Shown: piece by piece, positions 1 to 6,134 of the stretch
Numbering within the stretch: position 1 is the stretch's first letter
How the letters are laid out: each line of letters opens with the position of its first letter
Origin: Deltaproteobacteria bacterium
Lineage (GTDB): Bacteria > Desulfobacterota > Desulfobulbia > Desulfobulbales > BM004
Reading direction: 5' to 3'
Length of the DNA: 11,349 nt
Assembly: GCA_019313095.1 (NCBI GenBank)
Contig: JAFDBU010000148.1
Coordinates: forward strand, 1 to 11,349
The notes under the pieces: model-generated
Database searches by the model: none
Seen by the model: the letters and a program-made list of their open reading frames with translations, nothing else
Told to the model about the DNA's origin: nothing
Position numbers and translations under genes: made by a program

Positions 1-1220
1 ATATTCTCCACGATAACAATGGCATTATCCACCAGCATCCCGAGTGCCAGGGTCAGACTGAACAGCACAACCATATTCAGGGTGATACCCAAGGCATAGA
101 GTACAGTGAATGACAGGAGCATCGAAAAGGGAATCGCAAGGCTCACCAGGATAGCATTCCTGAGTCCCATGGCATAAAGAATGACAAAGACGACGAGAAC
201 CAGGCCCGAGAGAATATTATTCTCAAGATCAGCCACCATGTGCCGGATATCCTTGGCCTTGTCCATGAGCTTGGTAATTTCGGTACCCTTCGGCCAAGTC
301 GGCTGCACCCTTGCCAACAGTTCATCAATGGCATCTGTAATGGCAATGATATTTTCACCGGCACGCTTCTTGACCATGATGTTGACCGCTTCCCTGCCGT
401 TCAACCGCGAGCGGCTGGTTTCATCCTTAAAGCCGTCTACAACCCTGGCAACATCCTTCAAATATATCGGCTGCCCCTGGTGGGTGCCGACAACCAGATG
501 ATAGATCTCGTCCGGCTGCGCAAACTCACCGGGAACCCGCAGCTGGAAACGGCCGTCACCCAGGCGGATAACGCCGCCTGAGGTGTTCCTGTTTTCCTGG
601 CTGACAATATCCTGGAGGGCAAAAATCGGAATATTGTAATAAGCCAGTTTCTCGGGAAAAGCCTCTACCCTGATCTCCCGCTCTATCCCGCCTGTCACTT
701 CCGCTTCAAGGACTCCCTGGATCGCCTCGATATCATCTTTGAGGTCATCGGCAATTTCCTTCAAACAGGCTTTGCCGCAGGTGCCTGAAAGGGAAAAAAC
801 GACAATGGGAAGTTCGGAAAAATTGACTTCGAAGACACTCGGATCCTCTTCCAGGTCGGCCGGCAATTCATTTTTTGCCTCATCAACACGGTCCTTGACT
901 TTTTGCAGGGCATCATCGATATCGGTGCCGGTGACAAACTCAATATTGATTGAAGAAAGGCCTTCGGAACTGACGGAATGGATTTTCTTCACCCCTTCAA
1001 GCCCCTTAAGCTTTTTTTCAATCTCGATGGTAATAGAGGTTTCGATATCCTTAGAAGCGACGCCCTTGTAGCTGGTTGAAACAAAAACATTCGGTATGGT
1101 GATATCCGGCTCGCTTTCCCGGGGTAGAACCTTATAGCAATACGTGCCGAATATTAGAATAATGAGGGCCAGCACCAGGACACTTACCCGCTGGCGGACT
1201 GCGGTATCAGATATTATCAC
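1..1220 (-). CDS. RND efflux transporter permease (AcrB/MexB-like, HAE1 type), 3' end beyond left edge
   Basis: Inner-membrane proton-driven pump subunit; only the first ~406 residues of a protein usually ~1000-1050 long are in the window. My translation from GTG at 1220 gives an N-terminal membrane helix after VIISDTAV, then PRESEPDI, the standard RND N-terminus. The porter (PN1/PN2) domains follow, then a second membrane block leading to GMLVDNAIVIVEN (about residues 392-405), the conserved TM4 motif whose aspartate carries protons. The GTG overlaps the TGA of the adaptor gene (shared bases 1218-1219) and has GGAG 8 nt upstream, so the two are translationally coupled. Residues 148-152 read CGKAC, an unexpected cysteine pair in the porter region. 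Family assignment is secure; substrate cannot be read from the sequence. No TolC-type partner is visible; one could lie beyond the left edge. Confidence 0.93.
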   Translation of the reverse strand, partial: MIISDTAVRQRVSVLVLALIILIFGTYCYKVLPRESEPDITIPNVFVSTSYKGVASKDIETSITIEIEKKLKGLEGVKKIHSVSSEGLSSINIEFVTGTDIDDALQKVKDRVDEAKNELPADLEEDPSVFEVNFSELPIVVFSLSGTCGKACLKEIADDLKDDIEAIQGVLEAEVTGGIEREIRVEAFPEKLAYYNIPIFALQDIVSQENRNTSGGVIRLGDGRFQLRVPGEFAQPDEIYHLVVGTHQGQPIYLKDVARVVDGFKDETSRSRLNGREAVNIMVKKRAGENIIAITDAIDELLARVQPTWPKGTEITKLMDKAKDIRHMVADLENNILSGLVLVVFVILYAMGLRNAILVSLAIPFSMLLSFTVLYALGITLNMVVLFSLTLALGMLVDNAIVIVEN

Positions 1221-2353
1221 CTGGTAATCTCCGACGGACTGATGACCTTCTTTACCACGTTTAATTTCTGCCCTGCATCCACGCTGCGCTGACCGACGAC
1301 TACGACCCGCTGGCCGGATGCAAGACCATCGGTGATCTGGACCTGCCAGCCATCAAGGATCCCGAGCTTAACTTCCTGCAGTTTTGCTACACTGTCTTCA
1401 TCAAGAAACACAAAATGTTTGTTATCGCGTGAGATCACGGCATACAAAGGTATTGCCAGGGCATCCGGGAATTCATCCTTGATTATTTCAACCCTGGCAA
1501 ACATACCCGGCAGAATTTCACCTGACTGGTTTTTTACCGTAAGCTCCAGCTTGTAGACCTGGGCTTGAGATTCCGGCGCCACAGCCAGAAAATTCTTCTT
1601 TCCGGTTATTTTTTTGTTCTGCAGGGCTTCAATGGTCACTTCAAACCTGTCAATTTTCCTTACTGCATCCACATCTGTTTCCGGGATCCCGACACTCACC
1701 TTCACCTGATCAATATCAAGCACAGTGGCCACCGGGTCTCCGACGGCAAGATAAAGGCCTTTTTTGGCTGGAAGTTCATTCACTACTCCCGCAATTGATG
1801 ACCTGATATAACATCGTTTCAACCGCAGTTCGGCAATGGCCAGCTCTGCCTCCAGGGACTCAACCTCTGCCTTGACAGAATCATATTGCGACTGGGCGAT
1901 AATTTCCTGGTCATGCAGTCCTGACAAGCGCTTCAGATTTGTCAGGGCCAGATTATATGATGCCTTGATGGAATTTCTGGTATTCTCGTAGTCACTTGCG
2001 TCGAGCTGCACAATGAGGTCGCCCTGGTTGACATGTTCCCCCTCCTCGACCAGTACTTCTGCCACCATGCCGCTTACTTCTGCCAGTATGTTCAAATCCT
2101 CCCACGGTTCGACCATGCCGGGCAGGTTCAGCCTGTCCCGCAGCAATGCCGGCACAAGTTCCTGCACCACGACGTTGACCGGCGGCCTTTCCTGGCTCAC
2201 CGCATTGCTCTTTTCTTCCAGGAGCCGATTTTTCTCATTCTTGATCCTGGCACCAAGACCAACGGCGATAAATATTAAAATAAGCAGTATGAGCAGCGGC
2301 AGAAATCTGTTCAGGCTTCTTGCGCCCTGGTACTTTACATTCTTTTTTTGCAT
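1217..2353 (-). CDS. RND efflux periplasmic adaptor (membrane fusion protein, HlyD/AcrA family)
   Basis: Periplasmic adaptor linking the inner-membrane pump encoded next to it to an outer-membrane channel. The 378-residue protein begins with a basic stretch and one membrane helix (about residues 16-34) and has no lipobox cysteine, so it looks helix-anchored rather than lipidated. A lipoyl-type half motif follows (ILAEVSGMVAEVLVEEGEHV, 89-108). Next come a helical hairpin (about 122-180), the second lipoyl half (IRSSIAGVVNELPAKKGLYL, 183-202), a beta-barrel domain with VSVGIPETDV (219-228), and a membrane-proximal domain ending near 368. The ATG at 2353 is preceded by AGGTGG (2362-2367 on this strand) with 8 nt spacing. 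It lies 80 nt behind the small membrane protein gene and overlaps the pump gene. Length and domain order are normal for the family. Confidence 0.94.
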   Translation of the reverse strand: MQKKNVKYQGARSLNRFLPLLILLILIFIAVGLGARIKNEKNRLLEEKSNAVSQERPPVNVVVQELVPALLRDRLNLPGMVEPWEDLNILAEVSGMVAEVLVEEGEHVNQGDLIVQLDASDYENTRNSIKASYNLALTNLKRLSGLHDQEIIAQSQYDSVKAEVESLEAELAIAELRLKRCYIRSSIAGVVNELPAKKGLYLAVGDPVATVLDIDQVKVSVGIPETDVDAVRKIDRFEVTIEALQNKKITGKKNFLAVAPESQAQVYKLELTVKNQSGEILPGMFARVEIIKDEFPDALAIPLYAVISRDNKHFVFLDEDSVAKLQEVKLGILDGWQVQITDGLASGQRVVVVGQRSVDAGQKLNVVKKVISPSEITR

Positions 2354-2433
2354 GTGTTATCCCACCTGAAAGTGATCAATACCCCCTGTCGACAAAAAAA
2401 ATCATACAAAACTTTACAAGGAAAATCAAATTG

Positions 2434-3057
2434 TTAGGTATTTATTTCAGATGAAGAATTCTTTTTGCCGGTTATGAAACCAACCACGAATTCCGCATAA
2501 AAACAAAAGAACATCCCTGCAACACTCGCACCTGTGGTAATCCAGAAAAGAAAAAGGTGAAGGACCTCTTTTTTGTAAAGGAGCAGGTCAAGCACCAGGA
2601 GGATAAAGCCAAGGTGGACCAGAGATGATCCGAGCCGCACCCAGTACCCCTTTTTATGAAAGTTCAGATTCTTACTCCCGGCCAGAGCCAGGATCAGAAC
2701 TATCACCTGTAAAAAAAGCGAGGCGCTCAGTATTACCAACAGGCTCGTTTTGATATCCGCAAGTTGTGCTGTCAAAACAGCTGTGCCGACCAGCAGAACA
2801 GTGCCCCGATTCAACCAGACTGTCGGCAGCAGGCGTTTGGGAACACAGATGCCGAGCAAAAGAATCAGGATAATGATAAATGGCGTGATAAAGGCGTTCA
2901 TCCTTTCCATATAGGAAAATTTTATTGCCGGAGCCATTTGCTGGATCTGGGCAAATTTAAAATAAAACATGCCGTAAATGCTGATTGCCGAAATTGCGAA
3001 CAGCACCAGGGCTGTGGCCAAAATCAAATAAAAATCGTACGAGCTTTTACGTCTCAT
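2434..3057 (-). CDS. Polytopic membrane protein, possible CcmF C-terminal-like cytochrome c assembly partner
   Basis: A 207-residue integral membrane protein with about six hydrophobic segments (near residues 9-32, 54-71, 85-100, 104-127, 142-161 and 166-195) and a hydrophilic, serine-rich tail. I do not recognise it with certainty. Two stretches recall the membrane part of CcmF that follows its large periplasmic loop: ERMNAFITPFIIILILLLG (51-69), and a basic stretch then VRLGSSLVHLGFILL (140-154), where H148 sits in a helix as in heme-handling proteins. Its position 75 nt downstream of the CcsA/CcmF-type gene on the same strand supports a joint role in cytochrome c assembly, perhaps as the second half of a split CcmF. 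That role is inference. AAGGA sits just 5' of the ATG at 3057 and supports the start. Confidence 0.6.
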   Translation of the reverse strand: MRRKSSYDFYLILATALVLFAISAISIYGMFYFKFAQIQQMAPAIKFSYMERMNAFITPFIIILILLLGICVPKRLLPTVWLNRGTVLLVGTAVLTAQLADIKTSLLVILSASLFLQVIVLILALAGSKNLNFHKKGYWVRLGSSLVHLGFILLVLDLLLYKKEVLHLFLFWITTGASVAGMFFCFYAEFVVGFITGKKNSSSEINT

Positions 3058-3132
3058 GTCCTTAAATTCTCTCGGATGCTGGCATCTGTTTTATTTCAAA
3101 CTATCCATAAACTCTTCGTGGCTGGCGGCCTT

Positions 3133-4176
3133 CTACTGAAACGTATGTTCACCTGGGAAGTAAAAAGAGGTCAGAAAGGTAAAAATCATGGCCAGAAAAC
3201 ATAAAATTCCCAAAAAGGAGGTGAAATACCACATGAACTTTTTGTTCGCATATAGTCGGGTATGCAGGTAAGTGGAAAAGACTGCCCACATCATGAGTGA
3301 ACTGCAGATCTTCGGGTCCCACCACCAGTTCGGTCCCCATGCCTTGAGGGCCCACGGATATCCAAGCAGCATGCCAAGGGTCAGCATGAAAAAACCGAGC
3401 TTTGCATAGTCATAACCGACCTTTTCTATCACCAATTCTCTTTTGACAAGCATGAACACCGATGTGATGAAGATAATGGTAATTGCCCCATAGGACACAA
3501 AAAGAAGAGGTGGGTGGAACCACATGTACTCGGCGTTGTAGTAAAATATCATCTTGGGATACAGTCGCATGAAATAACCGGCTTTTGCCATAATTGACTG
3601 TCCGGGTGCAAACCAGGGTGCAATTTCCGTAAAAAACTGCGGTAAAGGCGAGGTGAAAGGATCTGCCCAGATATAAAGAATAAAAATCTGCAGTGCAAGA
3701 AAGATGTGAAGAATGGCGCGAAAACGGTGGCTCTGCAGACGGAGATGTACCATCAGTGCCATTACGCCGTAACACATGAACCAGAAAAAGTATTTTTCAT
3801 TCTCAATCCAGACCGGAATCTTGTAACGTGGGGGGGCAGCTGCATCAAGAAGGGGCAGACCGTAACTGCTGCCTTTATTCATCATCGTAAGCTGCTGGTT
3901 TATCCAGATCATGAGATTTTCGGGTACTTCAAGAGGCAGTTTCATATAGATCTGCAAATGAAACCAACATATCCAAAGAAATCCTGCCGCAAATAAAAGG
4001 TTTATAACAACCAGTAAAACGGTGGAGGATCTCTGGTACCGGGGTGATGAACTGGCGAGGTTCAAAACAGCGGGAAACGATATAATTCCTGCCGCTATCA
4101 GCAGTACAGTCAGCAGAAAAGTGCCGCTCTGCGAAAATGTTTTAAAGGACAGCATGCCCGGTAGAACTTTTTCCAT
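3133..4176 (-). CDS. Cytochrome c assembly protein, CcmF/CcsA (heme-handling, WWD) family
   Basis: A 347-residue membrane protein of the family that carries heme across or within the membrane and presents it to apocytochrome c. Visible features are several membrane helices, YKIPVWIENEKYFFW (118-132, the counterpart of the CcmF segment before TM3), HPPLLFVSYGAI (221-232, with the conserved heme-ligand-type H221), WGPNWWWDPK (280-289, the tryptophan-rich WWD signature) and STYLHTR (301-307, with H305). After WDPK the usual E-(T/N) is replaced by I290-C291, so the glutamate normally present in WDPxE is missing. The ATG at 4176 has no clear ribosome-binding site; ATG codon 8 (GMLSFKTF) is an alternative start. 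The gene stops at TAG (3133-3135) and stays open in frame for 13 more codons. It is first of four co-directional genes. Confident on family, less on whether it is CcmF-like or CcsA-like. Confidence 0.85.
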   Translation of the reverse strand: MEKVLPGMLSFKTFSQSGTFLLTVLLIAAGIISFPAVLNLASSSPRYQRSSTVLLVVINLLFAAGFLWICWFHLQIYMKLPLEVPENLMIWINQQLTMMNKGSSYGLPLLDAAAPPRYKIPVWIENEKYFFWFMCYGVMALMVHLRLQSHRFRAILHIFLALQIFILYIWADPFTSPLPQFFTEIAPWFAPGQSIMAKAGYFMRLYPKMIFYYNAEYMWFHPPLLFVSYGAITIIFITSVFMLVKRELVIEKVGYDYAKLGFFMLTLGMLLGYPWALKAWGPNWWWDPKICSSLMMWAVFSTYLHTRLYANKKFMWYFTSFLGILCFLAMIFTFLTSFYFPGEHTFQ

Positions 4177-4251
4177 TATATTTGTTTTTGTTGCATTAAT
4201 ATCAGCATTTTGCTTTTCTAGCCCAAAATCAACTCTTTAAAAAAACAGCTC

Positions 4252-4629
4252 ATGAAATGCTATAATCATTCGGGAAGAGAGGCTGTTGCAGTATGCAGGG
4301 CCTGCGGCAAAGCTGTCTGTCAGGAATGCGGGCTTGAAACCGGCAATGGGATTGCCTGCCGGCAAAGCTGCACCGATATCCTTGCAGAGAAGACAGAATA
4401 CTATTCCCGGCAGGCTGCTCATTTAAAAAACCTAAAGCGCCTTAACTTTCTGGGTTCTTTATTCTCCATCGGCATGGGCCTGCTGTTTATATATTTTTCC
4501 TTCATGGGATACGGGGTTGTTTATGATCTTATACTCCTGATCGGATCTGGTTTTACAGTTTATGGTATGGTGGCGCAGCTTGTAAACATGATTACATTTT
4601 TTAAATCAAAAAAGAATAAACCGGGATGA
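4252..4629 (+). CDS. Small membrane protein with N-terminal B-box-like zinc-binding motif
   Basis: A 125-residue protein. Its first 40 residues hold regularly spaced metal ligands (C3, H6, C15, C18, C23, C26, then C36 and C40), with MKCYNHSGREAVAVCRACG typical of bacterial B-box-type zinc-binding N-termini. A charged linker follows. Two membrane helices lie at about residues 67-86 and 90-116, and the tail is lysine-rich (FKSKKNKPG). By family analogy it is a membrane-anchored zinc module facing the cytoplasm; no specific function is known to me. The start is fixed by the C-x2-H that must lie at the N-terminus, though no strong ribosome-binding site is seen. The gene is divergent from the cytochrome assembly gene (75 nt between starts) and 50 nt upstream of the DUF2892 gene's better-supported start. 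Confidence 0.8.
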   Translation: MKCYNHSGREAVAVCRACGKAVCQECGLETGNGIACRQSCTDILAEKTEYYSRQAAHLKNLKRLNFLGSLFSIGMGLLFIYFSFMGYGVVYDLILLIGSGFTVYGMVAQLVNMITFFKSKKNKPG

Positions 4630-4668
4630 GAAACAAATATATCTGTTACATGCAAAATTATTATCAGC

Positions 4669-4674
4669 AAGGAG
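4669..4674 (+). promoter_or_regulatory. Ribosome-binding site that fixes the DUF2892 start
   Basis: AAGGAG lies 5 nt before ATG 4680. It favours this start over the longer in-frame ATG at 4626, which overlaps the previous gene's stop (ATGA) but has no comparable site and would add 18 residues unlike the family. Confidence 0.75.
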
Positions 4675-4679
4675 AAAAA

Positions 4680-4871
4680 ATGGAAAAGAACATAGGCACT
4701 TCTGACAGAATTTTCCGGCTGGCTGCAGGTCTGGCCATTATCATTATCGGCTTGGTGGCCAAAAGCTGGTGGGGATTCATCGGCATCCCGTTTCTTGTAA
4801 CAGCCTTTTGGGGAACTTGTCTCGCGTATATCCCCTTTGGTATAAATACCTGCACATTAGACAAAAAATAA
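4680..4871 (+). CDS. DUF2892 (YgaP-type transmembrane) small membrane protein
   Basis: A 63-residue protein made almost entirely of the DUF2892 fold: MEKNIGTSDRIFRLAAGLAI (residues 1-20, the conserved N-x3-DR-x2-R opening), two membrane helices, and a C-terminal GTCLAYIPFGINTC that matches the family's closing G-x-C-x2-Y-x3-GI-x-TC. In proteins such as YgaP this module follows a rhodanese sulfurtransferase domain; here it stands alone, as is also common. The two conserved cysteines are present. I chose the start at 4680 for its ribosome-binding site and family length. The gene follows the B-box protein on the same strand, so the two may be co-transcribed. Biochemical role is unknown. Confidence 0.85.
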   Translation: MEKNIGTSDRIFRLAAGLAIIIIGLVAKSWWGFIGIPFLVTAFWGTCLAYIPFGINTCTLDKK

Positions 4872-4924
4872 CTGATGTCGTCTGCCCCGTAAATCCAGTA
4901 GTTTCCCTGCCCCGGGCCATAATC

Positions 4925-5467
4925 TTATACCTGCCGGAGATTGTTCCGGGCAGCGGCAAGAGTCCGCCTGATTTCCGACTCGATGACTTCAAGCCTGGTG
5001 AAACCGGCAAGATCACCACCATACTTCGCTAAACCGGTCAGCGCTTTGGATCCCATGCTGACTGCAGCTTTCAGATTGCTGCTTTCCGCATGGATTTTCA
5101 TGCCAGCCGCCCGGATAAGTCCCTGCAGGGCTTTACGCCTGTCACCTTTCGCCATCATCCAGTCAGGTTCAAGAAGTTCATGCATTTCAAAATAAAGCTC
5201 ATAATCCCAGAATATTGCAGCCCACTGTAAAATATTCTGAGGTTCCTCCTTTTTTATGATTACAAAAACTTTTTCATACTTTTCCAGTCTCTCTTTAACA
5301 TACTTCTCATAAACCGGTTCAAAATTCTGCCGCTGGTAATCCGCCGCACATCTTTGGAATATTGCCGCATCCCTGTCTTTTATGGCATGCAGAAATGCTT
5401 TTGACAGAGTATTACGAATGTCTCTGGCCAATCTGTTGTTAAAGGGATCAAAATGAGATACGATCAT
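4925..5467 (-). CDS. DUF309 domain protein
   Basis: A 180-residue soluble protein, last gene of the purDE-tsaC operon. Its centre carries the DUF309 signature YFEMHELLEPDW (residues 92-103, with H96, E97, E100 and W103), followed by RRKALQGLIRAAGMKIHAES (110-129), the expected QGLI and second histidine (H126). DUF309 proteins are small helical bundles with this conserved H-E-x2-E cluster and no established reaction. About 75 residues precede the domain (charged, helix-rich, with VYEKYVKERLEKYEK at 52-66), longer than the minimal family members. ATG 5467 follows the tsaC stop by 1 nt with no strong ribosome-binding site, consistent with translational coupling. The 53-nt gap to the convergent DUF2892 gene shows no clear hairpin plus U-tract. 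Confidence 0.82.
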   Translation of the reverse strand: MIVSHFDPFNNRLARDIRNTLSKAFLHAIKDRDAAIFQRCAADYQRQNFEPVYEKYVKERLEKYEKVFVIIKKEEPQNILQWAAIFWDYELYFEMHELLEPDWMMAKGDRRKALQGLIRAAGMKIHAESSNLKAAVSMGSKALTGLAKYGGDLAGFTRLEVIESEIRRTLAAARNNLRQV

Positions 5468-5468
5468 T

Positions 5469-6134
5469 TTAATTGAGCGGCGGATTCTTCATGATCTGCT
5501 GAATATCCTTAAAGGGTATTACCCCTTCACGTATGAGCTTGAGACCCTCTTCTTCAAGACCAATGATGGTTGACCCGACAATACCAGGCGTTCTGCCGCC
5601 ATCAAAAACCATGTCAACCCTGCTGCCGAACTGTGACCTGACTTCATGGGCATCTACAGCTGCTCCAAGCCCGGATATATTGGCACTAGTCGCTGTAATG
5701 GGGCGACCGAAGGCCCGCAGCAGCTGCCTGGCAAATGGATGGGATGACTGACGCACTCCGATGGTGGCTGTACCTGCTGTCAGGAGAGCCGGCAGGTTAA
5801 GTCTTGCCTGAAAAACAAGGGTGAGCGGGCCGGGCCAGAACACATCCATGATGGGTTCGTAGAGGGCAGGGATTTCCTGGACCAATGAAAATAATGATTC
5901 CCTGTCGTCAACCAGCGTCAGGATGGGTTTGCTGACTGCTCTTTGTTTCAGGGCAAATAAATGGTTTAAGGCCAGCGGGTTTAAAGGATCGACCGCCAAG
6001 CCGTAATAGGTCTCGGTCGGGAAGGCGACGACACCTCCTTGCTTCAAAACTGTAACAGCCCTGTTCAGGTCCGCAATCGAACAGGGCTGATAACCGTTAG
6101 TATGTGTAAAGTGGTGGTTTTGATTCATCAGCAT
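5469..6134 (-). CDS. tsaC: L-threonylcarbamoyladenylate synthase (TsaC/YrdC/Sua5 family)
   Basis: Makes threonylcarbamoyl-AMP from threonine, bicarbonate and ATP, the first step of the t6A37 modification of ANN-decoding tRNAs, in the cytoplasm. At 221 residues it is a TsaC-length protein without the C-terminal Sua5 domain. Seen in order: GGVVAFPTETYYGLAVD (33-49), the KQR...KP motif (K63, R65) for nucleotide/carbonate binding, FWPGPLTLVF, ATIGVRQSSHPFAR, and PITATSANISG, all diagnostic. The C-terminus ends IKLIREG-like (LKLIREGVIPF) as in the family. ATG 6134 directly abuts the PurD-PurE stop (TAA at 6135-6137) with no strong ribosome-binding site; a second ATG two codons later (6128) is possible. 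Coupling to purDE and DUF309 is clear from spacing. Confidence 0.95.
   Translation of the reverse strand: MLMNQNHHFTHTNGYQPCSIADLNRAVTVLKQGGVVAFPTETYYGLAVDPLNPLALNHLFALKQRAVSKPILTLVDDRESLFSLVQEIPALYEPIMDVFWPGPLTLVFQARLNLPALLTAGTATIGVRQSSHPFARQLLRAFGRPITATSANISGLGAAVDAHEVRSQFGSRVDMVFDGGRTPGIVGSTIIGLEEEGLKLIREGVIPFKDIQQIMKNPPLN

Noticed and set aside
3149..3775. Minus-strand open frames of 68 and 121 codons within the cytochrome assembly gene, suggesting a frameshift
   Set aside because: The main frame is continuous and carries all family motifs; these are shifted-frame shadows.
4626..4679. Longer DUF2892 start with ATGA overlap to the B-box gene
   Set aside because: No ribosome-binding site and an N-terminus unlike the family, while ATG 4680 has an AAGGAG at correct spacing.
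4872..4924. Bidirectional terminator between the convergent DUF2892 and DUF309 genes
   Set aside because: Only a small GC-rich palindrome (around CCCCGGG) is present, with no U-tract or stable longer stem.
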